Assembly (NCBI GenBank): GCA_012727935.1
Contig: JAAYGA010000168.1
Location: 1-36,856 of the forward strand
Source of the DNA: Pseudomonadaceae bacterium
Lineage (GTDB): Bacteria; Pseudomonadota; Gammaproteobacteria; Pseudomonadales; Halomonadaceae
Direction of reading: 5' to 3'
DNA: 36,856 nt
Shown piece by piece: positions 9,910-20,294 of this stretch (positions are counted from its first letter, which is position 1; each line of letters starts with the position of its first letter). The notes below the pieces were generated by a model. That model was not told the origin of the DNA and made no database searches. It saw only the letters and a program-made list of their open reading frames with translations. Position numbers and translations under genes: made by a program.

Positions 9910-10323
9910 ATGACAGAACTTGAAGACCTTGAAGATAACCCCGGCCCTGAAGGGCTGCTAAGTTTAAAATTGGTTGCTACCCCTAAAGATACTAATTTAC
10001 ACGGTGATATTTCTGCAGGCTGGGTGGTGTCACAAATGGAACAGGCCGCAGAGCTAGCCGCCGCACGTTTAGCGAAAGGGCGAACGGCTACAGTTGCGCT
10101 AACTAGTATGGATTTTCTTTGCCCCGTTCGTTTGGGCAGTTTGGTGCAGGTGCATTCCCAACTATTAGAAACAGGCACTAGTTCAATGAAAATTAGTGTA
10201 GAAGTTTGGATATTACCACCCAATGAAAAAGACCCTAATAGCCTTTATAAAGTAACAGAAGCTGTTTTTGTTATGGTTGCGCTTGATGACAAAGGCCGAA
10301 TTCGCACTTTACCCAATAGTTAA
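9910..10323 (+). CDS. Acyl-CoA thioesterase (YciA-like hotdog fold)
   Basis: ATPKDTNLHGDISAGWVVSQMEQAAELAAARLA...VALTSMDFLCPVRLGSLVQVHSQLLETGTSSMKISVEVW; ATG at 9910 matches the family N-terminus better than 9772. Confidence 0.85.
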   Translation: MTELEDLEDNPGPEGLLSLKLVATPKDTNLHGDISAGWVVSQMEQAAELAAARLAKGRTATVALTSMDFLCPVRLGSLVQVHSQLLETGTSSMKISVEVWILPPNEKDPNSLYKVTEAVFVMVALDDKGRIRTLPNS

Positions 10324-10513
10324 GTTAACTAGTTTTCTATTTAAATCCCCAGTAAAAAGTGTAATTTAGGTTGAAAGTCGGTAAGAAATCGCCATAAAAT
10401 TAGTTGTTTATTCGTTTTTACCCTTCTTTGTTAATCTTAAACAATGCTACTAAGCTTTATTTACAGTAGCTTAAAAAGGTTAATTGTTAAGTAGTTAATT
10501 ATACATCTTAGAG

Positions 10514-10726
10514 GTGAAGCACTTGAAGCCACGCGGCTTGCCAGACTATTACCGGCAAAAAATAAACTTACATGATGAGCTTGATAAACAGCTTCGTGAA
10601 GAGTTGTTAAAGCTTGATGCAAAAAAGCCAGTAGTTGACCCAGACCTTGCCTTTAAGGAAGAAATTGAGGCACTACTGAAAAATTATGGTATCTCTCCTG
10701 CTCAGATGTTAGAAATTCTCTCTTGA
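10514..10726 (+). CDS. Small charged protein of unknown function; C-terminus resembles the MvaT/H-NS oligomerisation segment
   Basis: GTG-start ORF (70 aa). An alternative TTG start at 10523 has GAGGTG 6 nt upstream. Tail FKEEIEALLKNYGISPAQMLEILS. Confidence 0.5.
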   Translation: MKHLKPRGLPDYYRQKINLHDELDKQLREELLKLDAKKPVVDPDLAFKEEIEALLKNYGISPAQMLEILS

Positions 10727-10750
10727 AACTTTAGTAACTTGCCCCCATTT
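10722..10750 (+). promoter_or_regulatory. Sigma32 (RpoH) heat-shock promoter for grpE-dnaK-dnaJ
   Basis: TCTCTCTTGAA -N15- CCCCATTTA; CTTGAA at 10722-10727 and CCCCATTT at 10743-10750, close to the E. coli sigma32 consensus. Confidence 0.85.
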
Positions 10751-10823
10751 ATCTGTAACCTAACTAGTTCAGCATGAATTAACGCAAGGGTGCCTTCTGT
10801 GCGCCCGGTTTACGGAGTTAAAT

Positions 10824-11414
10824 ATGAGCAAGCAAGAAGAAGTCCAAGAGCAACTCGAAGGAGAGTTGCTAGACCTAGTCAATGCAGACGCCGAACAGGT
10901 GAATGACCTAAGTCCTGAAGAAGAAATTGCTAGTCTATATGCTCAAATAGAAGCCTTACAGCAAGATGCCAATACGGCGCGTGATCAAATGCTGCGTGCT
11001 GCTGCAGAAGCACAAAATGTAAGGCGTCGAGCAGAAGCCGATGTAGAAAAAGCACACAAGTTTGCGCTAGAAAAATTTGCCCGTGAACTTTTGCCAGTTG
11101 TTGATAGCTTAGAAAAAGCCACTGAAGCTTTAGCCGGTGCTGAAGACTCGCAAAAAGAAGGTGTAGAAATGACCTTGCAGCTATTTTTAGCTGCTATGGG
11201 GAAGTTTCAAATTAAACAACTGAATCCGCTTGGGCAAACTTTTGACCCTCAATACCATGAAGCCATGAGTATGGTGCCTAACCCTGCTTTGCCAGCTAAT
11301 GCGGTGATGGACGTGTTGCAGAAAGGTTATTCTTTAAATGAACGCTTGTTGCGTCCTGCGATGGTTGTTGTTGCAACCGGCGGCGAAGCAAAAAAAGTTA
11401 ATGAGATGGCTTGA
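10824..11414 (+). CDS. grpE: Nucleotide exchange factor GrpE
   Basis: AAAEAQNVRRRAEADVEKAHKFALEKFARELLPVVDSLEKA... and QTFDPQYHEAMSMVP. Confidence 0.97.
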   Translation: MSKQEEVQEQLEGELLDLVNADAEQVNDLSPEEEIASLYAQIEALQQDANTARDQMLRAAAEAQNVRRRAEADVEKAHKFALEKFARELLPVVDSLEKATEALAGAEDSQKEGVEMTLQLFLAAMGKFQIKQLNPLGQTFDPQYHEAMSMVPNPALPANAVMDVLQKGYSLNERLLRPAMVVVATGGEAKKVNEMA

Positions 11415-11478
11415 AATACGGCACCTCAGCACACATTAAATAGATAAGCGAATTGAACTTACTTTCGGAGAGATAAAT

Positions 11479-13392
11479 ATGGGTCGCATTATAGGCATTG
11501 ACCTAGGTACTACCAACTCATGTATTGCTGTGTTAGATGGCGACAAGCCAAAAGTGATTGAAAATGCTGAAGGTGGACGTACAACCCCTTCCATTATTGC
11601 TTACACAGAAGATGGCGAAATTTTAGTTGGCCAAAGCGCCAAGCGCCAAGCAGTTACTAACCCACACAACACCCTTTACGCCATTAAGCGTTTAATTGGC
11701 CGCCGTTTTGATGAAGAAGTTGTTCAGAAAGTCATTAAAATGGTGCCTTACAAAATTGTTAAGGCTGAAAATTCTGACGCTTGGGTTGAAGTTAACGGTA
11801 AGAAAATGGCACCGCCACAAATTTCTGCTGAAGTCTTGAAAAAGATGAAAGCCACAGCAGAAGATTATTTAGGCGAAGAAGTAACTGAAGCCGTTATTAC
11901 CGTTCCAGCTTACTTTAACGACAGCCAGCGCCAAGCAACTAAAGACGCAGGCCGCATTGCTGGCCTTGATGTTAAGCGCATTATTAACGAACCAACCGCA
12001 GCAGCACTTGCTTACGGTATGGACAAATCAAGCGGCGATAAAACCATTGCTGTGTTTGACTTGGGCGGTGGTACTTTCGATATTTCTATTATCGAAATTG
12101 CAGACGTTGATGGCGAAACGCAGTTTGAAGTTTTGGCAACCAACGGTGACACCTTCCTAGGTGGTGAAGATTTTGACATTCGTTTAATTAATTACCTAGC
12201 GGATGAGTTCAAAAAAGACAATGGTATGGACCTTAAAGGTGATCCTTTAGCCATGCAGCGTCTAAAAGAAGCTGCAGAAAAAGCCAAGATTGAACTTTCT
12301 TCAGCCCAGCAAACCGATGTAAACCTTCCTTACATTACTGCTGATGCCAGTGGTCCTAAGCACTTAAACGTGAAGGTTACCCGTGCTAAGTTAGAATCTT
12401 TGGTTGAAGATTTAGTTGAACGTTCATTAGAGCCTTGCCGTATTGCATTGAAAGATGCTGGCTTAACAATAAGCAAAATTGACGACGTTATCTTGGTGGG
12501 TGGTCAAATTCGTATGCCACTGGTTCAAGCTAAGGTTGCTGAATTTTTTGGTAAAGAAGCTCGTAAAGACGTTAACCCAGACGAAGCAGTAGCCGTAGGC
12601 GCAGCCATTCAAGGTGCGGTTCTTTCGGGTGATGTGAAAGACGTTCTACTGCTAGACGTAACGCCACTAACGCTAGGTATTGAAACCATGGGCGGCGTGA
12701 TGACTTCTTTGATCGAGAAGAACACCACTATTCCGACTAAGAAATCTCAGGTGTTTTCGACTGCAGAAGACAACCAGAATGCAGTAACAATTCACGTATT
12801 GCAGGGTGAGCGTAAGCAAGCTACCCAAAATAAGTCACTCGGTCGTTTTGACTTGGCTGATATTCCACCAGCGCAGCGCGGTTTACCACAAATTGAAGTT
12901 ACTTTTGACTTAGACGCTAACGGTATTTTAAACGTTTCTGCTAAAGATAAAGCAACAGGTAAAGAGCAATCGGTCATCATTAAAGCTTCTTCTGGCTTGT
13001 CTGACGAAGAAGTAGAAAAAATGGTGCAAGATGCAGCAGCCCACGCCGCTGAAGATAAAAAGTTTGAAGAAATGGTGCAGGTGCGTAACCAAGCCGACGG
13101 TATGATTCACGCCGCACGTAAAATGCTAACTGAAGCCGCTGACAAAGCAGATGCAGCAGAAAAAGAAGCAATTGAAACTGCCATCACTGAACTAGAAGAA
13201 GCCATGAAGGGCGACGACAAAGAAGCCATTGACGCTAAAATTCTAGTGCTAACCGAAGCTTCTAGTGGCCTAGCGCAGAAGATGCAGGCTGAAGCAGCGT
13301 CTGCAACCCAAGGCGCAGAAGCCACTTCCAAAAACTCTGATGATGTTGTTGATGCAGAGTTTGAAGAAGTAAAAGAAGACGATAAAAAATAA
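11479..13392 (+). CDS. dnaK: Molecular chaperone DnaK
   Basis: Full-length Hsp70: [50 protein letters not shown]-terminus. Confidence 0.99.
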   Translation: MGRIIGIDLGTTNSCIAVLDGDKPKVIENAEGGRTTPSIIAYTEDGEILVGQSAKRQAVTNPHNTLYAIKRLIGRRFDEEVVQKVIKMVPYKIVKAENSDAWVEVNGKKMAPPQISAEVLKKMKATAEDYLGEEVTEAVITVPAYFNDSQRQATKDAGRIAGLDVKRIINEPTAAALAYGMDKSSGDKTIAVFDLGGGTFDISIIEIADVDGETQFEVLATNGDTFLGGEDFDIRLINYLADEFKKDNGMDLKGDPLAMQRLKEAAEKAKIELSSAQQTDVNLPYITADASGPKHLNVKVTRAKLESLVEDLVERSLEPCRIALKDAGLTISKIDDVILVGGQIRMPLVQAKVAEFFGKEARKDVNPDEAVAVGAAIQGAVLSGDVKDVLLLDVTPLTLGIETMGGVMTSLIEKNTTIPTKKSQVFSTAEDNQNAVTIHVLQGERKQATQNKSLGRFDLADIPPAQRGLPQIEVTFDLDANGILNVSAKDKATGKEQSVIIKASSGLSDEEVEKMVQDAAAHAAEDKKFEEMVQVRNQADGMIHAARKMLTEAADKADAAEKEAIETAITELEEAMKGDDKEAIDAKILVLTEASSGLAQKMQAEAASATQGAEATSKNSDDVVDAEFEEVKEDDKK

Positions 13393-13423
13393 GTTTTCTG
13401 GTAAATAAGCAGTCAACATAATA

Positions 13424-13455
13424 GACAACGCGGGAGCCTTTCCCGCGTTGTCTTT
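13424..13455 (+). terminator. Perfect 12-bp hairpin between dnaK and dnaJ (attenuator, stabiliser or processing signal)
   Basis: GACAACGCGGGA (13424-13435) GCCTT TCCCGCGTTGTC (13441-13452) followed by TTTATACG. Confidence 0.7.
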
Positions 13456-13505
13456 ATACGATAGTTAATTTATAAGATGGTTGAAACAGGCGGTGACAAA
13501 AAACC

Positions 13506-14636
13506 ATGGCAAAACGTGATTATTACGAAATCCTAGGTGTAGAGCGCGAGGCTGACGAAAAAGCTATTAAGAAAGCCTACCGTCGTCTGGCTATGAAATA
13601 CCATCCAGACCGTAACTCTGATGACCCAGCAGCAGAAGATAAGTTTAAAGAAGCCACTGAAGCCTATGAGGTTTTAGCTGACGAACAAAAACGTGAAGCC
13701 TACGATCATTACGGCCATGCTGGTTTAGACCAACAAATGGGCGGCGGTGGTTTTGGTGGTGGCAATAGCGGTTTTGGCGACATTTTTGGCGATGTATTTG
13801 GCGATATTTTTTCGGGTGGCTCAAGTCGTGGTGCTGGTCGCAGTAGTGCTCAGCGCGGCTCAGACCTTCGCTACCAGTTAGACTTAGATTTAGAAGAAGC
13901 CGTTAAAGGCACCAGTGTAAAAATTAAAGTGCCTACACTTGCAGAATGTACCCCTTGTAACGGTACAGGCTCTGATGATGGGCAGGTTAAAACCTGTACC
14001 ACCTGTGGTGGTGCGGGTCAGGTGCGTATGCAGCAAGGTTTCTTTGCTATTCAGCAAACTTGCCCTACTTGTCGGGGTGCTGGCCAGTCAATTAGTAACC
14101 CTTGTAAGAAGTGTAATGGTGAAGGGCGCGTTCAAAACACTAAAACTTTGGAAGTTAAAATTCCAGCGGGTGTTGATACAGATGACCGCATTCGTCTTTC
14201 TGGTGAAGGGGAAGCTGGGCGTAAAGGTGGGCCAACGGGCGATCTTTATGTGCAAATTAATGTGCGCCCCCACCCAATTTTTGAACGCGATGGTGCCGAT
14301 CTTCACTGTGAAGTGCCGGTTAGCTTTGTTGATGCAACCCTAGGTGGCGAGCTTGAAGTACCCACCTTAGAAGGCCGAGTGAAGCTTAAAATTCCTGCTG
14401 AAACACAAACGGGTAAACTGTTTCGTTTACGTGGCAAGGGTGTTAAGCAGGTTAGAGGCGGAGCACAAGGCGACTTGTTGTGTCGAGTAGTGCTTGAAAC
14501 GCCAGTGAACCTAAGCGATGCACAAAAAGATATTTTACGTCAGTTCCATGAAGACACTCAGACAGAAAAAAATTCACCGAAAAAGAATAGCTGGTTTAAT
14601 GGTGTAAAAAGTTTTTTTGAAAACTTAAAATCTTAA
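13506..14636 (+). CDS. dnaJ: Co-chaperone DnaJ
   Basis: J domain with HPD (KYHPDRN), G/F-rich region, four CxxCxGxG-type zinc motifs. Confidence 0.99.
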   Translation: MAKRDYYEILGVEREADEKAIKKAYRRLAMKYHPDRNSDDPAAEDKFKEATEAYEVLADEQKREAYDHYGHAGLDQQMGGGGFGGGNSGFGDIFGDVFGDIFSGGSSRGAGRSSAQRGSDLRYQLDLDLEEAVKGTSVKIKVPTLAECTPCNGTGSDDGQVKTCTTCGGAGQVRMQQGFFAIQQTCPTCRGAGQSISNPCKKCNGEGRVQNTKTLEVKIPAGVDTDDRIRLSGEGEAGRKGGPTGDLYVQINVRPHPIFERDGADLHCEVPVSFVDATLGGELEVPTLEGRVKLKIPAETQTGKLFRLRGKGVKQVRGGAQGDLLCRVVLETPVNLSDAQKDILRQFHEDTQTEKNSPKKNSWFNGVKSFFENLKS

Positions 14637-14663
14637 GCTTTAAGCTAGTTTTTTGGCAAATAG

Positions 14664-14697
14664 AAACCCCGCTAGCTTATGGCTGCGGGGTTTTTTT
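14664..14697 (+). terminator. Rho-independent terminator after dnaJ
   Basis: AACCCCGC...GCGGGGTT stem with inner AGC/GCT, then TTTTTTT. Confidence 0.9.
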
Positions 14698-14757
14698 ATT
14701 ACCTAACTTTTTGGGTTAGGTAAAAAAGCTTAGGTAAATGGGGTTTAGCTAAAAAGT

Positions 14758-15933
14758 TTAGCGTTCGATAGCTAAAGCAACACCCTGACCACCACCAATA
14801 CATAAAGTGGCTAGGCCTTTCTTAGCATCTTGCTTAACCATTTCGTGTACTAAAGACACTAGAACACGGCAACCAGAAGCACCAATGGGGTGGCCTAGTG
14901 CAATAGCGCCGCCATTAACGTTGACCTTGCTAACATCCCAGCCTAGTTCACGGTTAACGCACAGGGCTTGGGCAGCAAAAGCTTCGTTGGCTTCAACTAA
15001 GTCTAACTCGTTAATATCCCAGCCCGCTTTTTCTAAGCACAAGCGTGTAGCAGGAATAGGGCCAGTACCCATGATTTTAGGGTCTACACCGGCAGAAGAG
15101 TAAGCTTTAATGCGTGCTAAAACGGTTAAGCCTAATTCTTCAGCTTTTTTAGCTGAACAAAGGATAACTGCAGCTGCGCCATCATTAATTGAAGAAGCGT
15201 TACCTGCAGTTACTGTGCCGTCTTTTTTGAATGCAGGGCGCATAGTGCCAAGCTTTTCAGTCGTTACACTGCGTGGGCCTTCATCTGTATCAAAAACAAC
15301 TGGGTCGCCTTTGCGCTGAGGAATGATGACAGGGAAAATTTCGTCTTTAAAACGGCCTTCAGCAACGGCTTTAGAAGCCTTAACTTGAGAGGCAGCAGCA
15401 AATTCATCTTGGTCTTCACGGCTAATTTTGAACTGTTCAACAATGTTTTCAGTGGTAATACCCATGTGGTAGTCGTTGAACGCGTCCCATAAACCATCAA
15501 CAACCATAGTGTCTTGTGCTGTCCAAGGCCCCATGCGCTGACCATTACGTGAGTTAGGCAGGATGTGTGGTGAAGCACTCATGTTTTCTTGGCCACCGGC
15601 AATAATGATGTCGGCATCGCCACAACGAATGGCTTGAGTAGCAAGGTGTAGTGCTTTTAGACCAGAACCACAAACCTTGTTGATAGTCATGGCAGGTGTT
15701 GCTTCAGGTAAGCCTGCGGCAATCACAGCTTGACGTGCTGGGTTTTGACCACAACCGGCAGTTAAAACTTGGCCTAGAATAACTTCATCAATTTGGTCTG
15801 CTTTAATACCAGACTTTTCTAATAGTCCTTTAATAACTGTTGCGCCTAATTCATGAGCCGGCACATTAGCGAGTGAACCACCAAAGCTACCAATGGCAGT
15901 ACGACCTGCAGCTACAATGACAACATCTTGCAT
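14758..15933 (-). CDS. Acetyl-CoA C-acetyltransferase (thiolase)
   Basis: [14 protein letters not shown] active-site Cys, [33 protein letters not shown]. Confidence 0.95.
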   Translation of the reverse strand: MQDVVIVAAGRTAIGSFGGSLANVPAHELGATVIKGLLEKSGIKADQIDEVILGQVLTAGCGQNPARQAVIAAGLPEATPAMTINKVCGSGLKALHLATQAIRCGDADIIIAGGQENMSASPHILPNSRNGQRMGPWTAQDTMVVDGLWDAFNDYHMGITTENIVEQFKISREDQDEFAAASQVKASKAVAEGRFKDEIFPVIIPQRKGDPVVFDTDEGPRSVTTEKLGTMRPAFKKDGTVTAGNASSINDGAAAVILCSAKKAEELGLTVLARIKAYSSAGVDPKIMGTGPIPATRLCLEKAGWDINELDLVEANEAFAAQALCVNRELGWDVSKVNVNGGAIALGHPIGASGCRVLVSLVHEMVKQDAKKGLATLCIGGGQGVALAIER

Positions 15934-16060
15934 ATTTGACTCTCCTAGTTAACCTCAACGAGGCAAAAATAATGAATATTATCTATGGCTAAAGTTAAAA
16001 ATGTACCAGAAGCTAAGCTAATTGCCTACAACTTGTAGTATAAACACCTTAATTAGCGAT

Positions 16061-16090
16061 AAAAAAAGGCAGCCTAGGCTGCCTTTATTG
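16061..16090 (-). terminator. Rho-independent terminator after panD
   Basis: Palindrome AAAGGCAGCCTAGGCTGCCTTT (16065-16086); on the minus strand followed by further Ts. Confidence 0.85.
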
Positions 16091-16096
16091 TTCAGT

Positions 16097-16477
16097 TTAA
16101 GAAACTTGAACAGGAATAGCGTCACTGGTGTGACTTACAGCATTGCCATCTGTTATGTAGATAAGCGCCGGTTTATGTTGCAAGCGTTCCTCTTCAGAAT
16201 AGTTGGCATAGGCACAGATAATTACTCTATCGCCTACACTTGCCATGTGTGCAGCAGCGCCATTAACAGAGATAATTCCGCTACCTTCTTCACCGCGAAT
16301 AATGTAAGTAGTAAAACGCTTACCATTATCTAGGTTGTAAATTTGAATTTGCTCGTATTCATGCATGCCAGCCATGTCGAGTAGATCACCATCTATGGCG
16401 CAAGAACCCTCATATTCAAGCACCGCATGAGTAACCCGAGCTTGATGGAGTTTGGCTTTGAGTAGAATGGTTTGCAT
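16097..16477 (-). CDS. panD: Aspartate 1-decarboxylase
   Basis: [18 protein letters not shown] (GS self-cleavage site), [20 protein letters not shown]. Confidence 0.97.
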   Translation of the reverse strand: MQTILLKAKLHQARVTHAVLEYEGSCAIDGDLLDMAGMHEYEQIQIYNLDNGKRFTTYIIRGEEGSGIISVNGAAAHMASVGDRVIICAYANYSEEERLQHKPALIYITDGNAVSHTSDAIPVQVS

Positions 16478-16499
16478 TGCTTACTGTTACCTCGTTTAT

Positions 16500-17366
16500 T
16501 TAATTACTGTCCCGCTGAACAATAAGATTATCAATAAGGCGGGCTTTGCCCAACCTTGCAGCTATAAGAATAACCCAGCTTTTAGCATCTAAACTGGCAG
16601 GGCTTAAGTCTAGGTTACGTACTTCAACATACTCAGGTGCAAAACCCTGTTCAGCTAAGCGTGCGCGTGCAGTATGAGTGAGTTCATGAAAATGGGTATT
16701 ACCTGTGGTTAAAGTTTGAGCCATATTTTTAAGCACAGTATAAAGGGCTGGAGCTTTTACTAGCTGCTCTGGTGTTAAATAGCCATTCCGTGATGAAAGG
16801 GCTAAGCCCTCAGGTGTTCTATGCGTTGGCACTTCAATAATTTTAATGGCAAAAGATAAGTCATCAACCAGTTTACGAATAACCGTTACTTGCTGGTAAT
16901 CTTTTTGCCCAAAACACGCCACATCTGGCTGTACAAAGTTAAATAGTTTAGTAACAACTGTGGCAACGCCATCAAAATGGCCGGGCCGTTTTTGCCCACA
17001 TAAGCCTTCGCTAACCCCTGGCACTACAACGCGTGTTTGGTTGTCTTGGCCGTTGGGGTAAACCTCGTTAATGCTTGGGGTGAAGAGTAGATTACAACCT
17101 GCACTAGCCAGCATCGTTTGGTCGGCTTCTAGTGTGCGTGGGTAGCTTTCAAAATCTTCACCAGCATTAAACTGCAGTGGGTTTACAAAAATAGTAGTGA
17201 CTACCAAATCAGCATGGCGTTTAGCTTCTTCAACTAAGCGCAAGTGGCCTTGGTGTAAATTGCCCATGGTTGGAACCAGTGCAATGGTTTTGCCTTCACG
17301 ACGGTAGGCTGCCAGTTCTTGACGTAACTCACTAACTTGGCTGATCGTTTTTAGAGGTACACTCAT
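16500..17366 (-). CDS. panC: Pantothenate synthetase
   Basis: [55 protein letters not shown]. Confidence 0.98.
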   Translation of the reverse strand: MSVPLKTISQVSELRQELAAYRREGKTIALVPTMGNLHQGHLRLVEEAKRHADLVVTTIFVNPLQFNAGEDFESYPRTLEADQTMLASAGCNLLFTPSINEVYPNGQDNQTRVVVPGVSEGLCGQKRPGHFDGVATVVTKLFNFVQPDVACFGQKDYQQVTVIRKLVDDLSFAIKIIEVPTHRTPEGLALSSRNGYLTPEQLVKAPALYTVLKNMAQTLTTGNTHFHELTHTARARLAEQGFAPEYVEVRNLDLSPASLDAKSWVILIAARLGKARLIDNLIVQRDSN

Positions 17367-18154
17367 TTAAAACAATGTTCCTTTGCTGGAAAAGTACCTG
17401 ATTTTACCTGCTGATGGTAAGCAGCAAGTGCAGCGGGAATAGAGTCAGCTTCTAGCATAAAGTTTTTTACAAACTTAGCCGTTTTACCTACAGTAATGCC
17501 TAGCATGTCATGTAATACAAGCACTTGACCATCAGTCTTTGGCCCAGCGCCTATGCCAATAACAGGGCATTTAACTGCCTGAGTTACAGCTTCACCTAAG
17601 TCACTAGGCACACATTCTAATAAAATAACAGAAGCGCCAGCAGCTTCTAAGGCAAGGGCTGTTTCAATGAGTGCCTGCCCTGCATCGCCACGGCCTTGCA
17701 CCTTGTAGCCCCCCATTTGGTTAACCATTTGTGGGGTTAAGCCTAAGTGGGCGCACACAGGAATGCCACGCTGAGTAAGTTTAGTAATGCCTTCAGCCAA
17801 CCAAGCCCCACCCTCAATTTTAACAAGGTGAGCGCCAGCGCGCATTAGTTGTGCAGAGTTTTCTAGCAGAGTAGCAAGGTTAGCATCTGACATAAAAGGC
17901 AAGTCAGCCATAATTAAAGCATGTTGATTACCGCGCTTCACTGCTTGCGTGTGGTAAGCAATATCTGCCACTGTAACGGGCAGGGTAGAGTCATGACCCT
18001 GTAAAACCATGCCTAGGGAATCACCCACCAGCATTACCTCAATCCCCGCTTCATTAATTCGGGTTGAAAAGGTGGAGTCGTAACAAGTTAGCACGCTAAA
18101 CTTCTTACCGGCTTCTTTTAACTCTCTCAAGGTATTAATGGTCACAGTATTCAT
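17363..18154 (-). CDS. panB: 3-methyl-2-oxobutanoate hydroxymethyltransferase
   Basis: [40 protein letters not shown]; 4-nt overlap with panC. Confidence 0.98.
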   Translation of the reverse strand: MNTVTINTLRELKEAGKKFSVLTCYDSTFSTRINEAGIEVMLVGDSLGMVLQGHDSTLPVTVADIAYHTQAVKRGNQHALIMADLPFMSDANLATLLENSAQLMRAGAHLVKIEGGAWLAEGITKLTQRGIPVCAHLGLTPQMVNQMGGYKVQGRGDAGQALIETALALEAAGASVILLECVPSDLGEAVTQAVKCPVIGIGAGPKTDGQVLVLHDMLGITVGKTAKFVKNFMLEADSIPAALAAYHQQVKSGTFPAKEHCFK

Positions 18155-18250
18155 CGACTGCTCCCTTTGAAGTGATTAGTAAAATGGAAGACTAAATTGT
18201 AATCTGTGTTTCTAGCAAAAAAACGATTGTTACCCCTAGTAACTTAAAAG

Positions 18251-18760
18251 TCAAAACCTTGTCGTAACTTTTGCTTCCAGCGGTAACACCTCACTGCAAG
18301 CTTGTTCGCCAAGCTGTTGAATTAATTGCTTAACCTTGCCCAAGTTGGGTAAAGCTAAGTTTTCATCTAACTCGGCAAGTGGGCAAAGCACAAAAGCGCG
18401 TTCGGCAATGCCAGGGTGGGGTAGGGTTAGTATTTCACTGCTAAAAACTTCTTGTTCATAAGCAAGCAGGTCTAAATCAAGGGTGCGTGGCCCCCAGTGC
18501 CTTTCTCTTTTACGTTGGTGTAAATCTTCTAAGCCTTGCAGCTTGGCTAACAAGTCTAAAGGCGTTAATTCAGTAGTAATTTCCGCTACAGCATTAATAA
18601 AATCAGGTTGGTCTTGTGGCCCAAAAGGCTTGCTTTGCCACAAGCTAGAATGCCGCACTAGCTGGGTGGCAGGTAATTCATTAAGCTCTACAAACGCGTC
18701 GGTTACTTGTTTGCTAGGGTTTTCAAGGTTGCTGCCTAAGCCTATCCAAGCTTTAGCCAT
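18251..18760 (-). CDS. folK: 2-amino-4-hydroxy-6-hydroxymethyldihydropteridine diphosphokinase
   Basis: WIGLGSNLENP, FGPQDQPDFINAVAEI, RHWGPRTLDLDLLAY, LPHPGIAERAFVLCPL. Confidence 0.97.
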   Translation of the reverse strand: MAKAWIGLGSNLENPSKQVTDAFVELNELPATQLVRHSSLWQSKPFGPQDQPDFINAVAEITTELTPLDLLAKLQGLEDLHQRKRERHWGPRTLDLDLLAYEQEVFSSEILTLPHPGIAERAFVLCPLAELDENLALPNLGKVKQLIQQLGEQACSEVLPLEAKVTTRF

Positions 18761-18813
18761 AATTTATCTTCCTTTTTTACCACTTCTAAACTTTATTAAA
18801 CCTTAACTGGGCC

Positions 18814-20175
18814 TTAACTGGCTGAAACGGGTTTGCGGCGGCGTGGGTTACGTCTTTTACTGCCTGATTTTTTAACCGGAGAGCGCCCTAAAGAAGCAAT
18901 AAGCTTATGTTGCTCTTCTTCGCTGGCTTCTTGAAAGGCTGTCCACCAAGCAGCAGCCCCTTCGGTTGCTTCGCCCGCTATTTCACGTAACAGTAAAAAG
19001 TCATAGGCAGCACGAAAGCGCGGTGTTTGTAGCATTACCCAAGCTTTTTTACCATTACGCTGCGGTAGCTTCAGCTGCAAGTCCCATATTTCACGCATGG
19101 GAAAAGAAAAACGTTTAGGAATAGTAATGTGTTGATTTTGCCTTTGCAGCAGCCTGTTTCCTGCTTGCTGCATGGCAGGAAAAGCGGGAACACCATTATT
19201 TTGCAAATCATTAAAAATTTGCTCTAACCCTGGCCAAAGTAAAGCAGCATATAAAAATGCAGGCGTAACAGGGCGGCCTTCGTGAATACGAAGATCAGTA
19301 TTTATCATTGCCTGTTCAACCATTTTTAAAGCCGTTGGGTTAGTTTTAAAGGCTTCATGGCTGGCAGGAAATAAAAATGCAAATAAACCGTATTGACGCA
19401 ACAGCTGAAAAGTAGCTAAAGCATGTCCAGCTAGAAATAACTTAAGCACCTCATCAAACATACGCGCCGGTGCCACCTGCAATAACAGGTTAGCTTGTTC
19501 ACTTAACGGGGCTTCAGTGTTGGTTTCTAACTTAAAGTTTAGCTTTGCTGCAAAGCGCACGGCTCGCAACATGCGAACTGGGTCTTCGCGGTAACGGGTA
19601 ACAGGGTCACCAATTAAGCGCAAAGTTTGGTTTTTTAAATCATCTAAGCCACCAGTGTAATCATAAATGGCTTGGTCATTAATATTGTAGTAAAGCGCGT
19701 TAATAGTGAAGTCACGCCTTAAAGCATCTTCTTCAATACAACCCCAAACATTGTCACGCAACAACATGCCTTCTTCACTCTGCCGAAGGCGCTTGTCGGC
19801 CACTTCTTGAGTTTTACCTCTAAAGGTTGTCACTTCAATAATTTCACGCCCAAAACGTACGTGAACAATGCGAAAGCGGCGACCAATCATACGGGCATTA
19901 CGAAACAGCTCAGTGACTTCCTCTGGGGTAGCGTCGGTTGCTACATCGAAGTCTTTTGGGTTCTTGCCCAATATACGGTCACGAATACAACCACCCACTA
20001 GGTAAGCTTGGAAGCCACTCTTTTGTAAGCGGTAAAGGACTTTAAGTGCTCCTTCGTGTAGTTCGCTACGTGAAATAGGATGCTCTGAACGGGCTAATAG
20101 GCGTAGTTGCGGTGTTTTCACTAGTGCCTTTTTGTTCATGCGAGTTTTAAGGTAGCTGGTAATTCCTTTAATCAT
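18814..20175 (-). CDS. pcnB: Poly(A) polymerase I
   Basis: AYLVGGCIRDRILGKNPKDFDVATDATPEEVTELFRNARMIGRRFRIVHV, EDALRRDFTINALYYN. Start at 20175 (MIKGITSYLKTRMNKK) or 20139 preferred; the ORF-track start at 20319 would run through the sRNA terminator. Confidence 0.95.
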   Translation of the reverse strand: MIKGITSYLKTRMNKKALVKTPQLRLLARSEHPISRSELHEGALKVLYRLQKSGFQAYLVGGCIRDRILGKNPKDFDVATDATPEEVTELFRNARMIGRRFRIVHVRFGREIIEVTTFRGKTQEVADKRLRQSEEGMLLRDNVWGCIEEDALRRDFTINALYYNINDQAIYDYTGGLDDLKNQTLRLIGDPVTRYREDPVRMLRAVRFAAKLNFKLETNTEAPLSEQANLLLQVAPARMFDEVLKLFLAGHALATFQLLRQYGLFAFLFPASHEAFKTNPTALKMVEQAMINTDLRIHEGRPVTPAFLYAALLWPGLEQIFNDLQNNGVPAFPAMQQAGNRLLQRQNQHITIPKRFSFPMREIWDLQLKLPQRNGKKAWVMLQTPRFRAAYDFLLLREIAGEATEGAAAWWTAFQEASEEEQHKLIASLGRSPVKKSGSKRRNPRRRKPVSAS

Positions 20176-20257
20176 TTTGACCCATGGCGCAAAAGAAAGA
20201 TGCAGCAGTTTAACTGACCTGCGAGGTAGGGCAAAGGCTGAATAGCATAATAGTATA

Positions 20258-20294
20258 AAACAAAAAATGGGAAGGCTTGTGCCTTCCCATTTTT
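20258..20294 (-). terminator. Rho-independent terminator of the CrcZ-like RNA
   Basis: AAAAATGGGAAGGC (20263-20276), 4-nt loop, GCCTTCCCATTTTT (20281-20294); minus strand reads GCCTTCCCATTTTTTGTTTT. Confidence 0.92.

Noticed and set aside
11957-13331. Alternative-frame and antisense ORFs within dnaK
   Set aside because: Shadow ORFs of a highly conserved coding sequence.
14701-14721. ACCTAAC...GTTAGGT inverted repeat after dnaJ
   Set aside because: Short, AT-rich and directly behind a stronger terminator; no independent role supported.
18229-18243. GTTAC-CCCTA-GTAAC inverted repeat upstream of panB, similar to the candidate CbrB half-sites
   Set aside because: Short and isolated, with no sigma54 promoter found nearby and no functional link to panB; likely chance.
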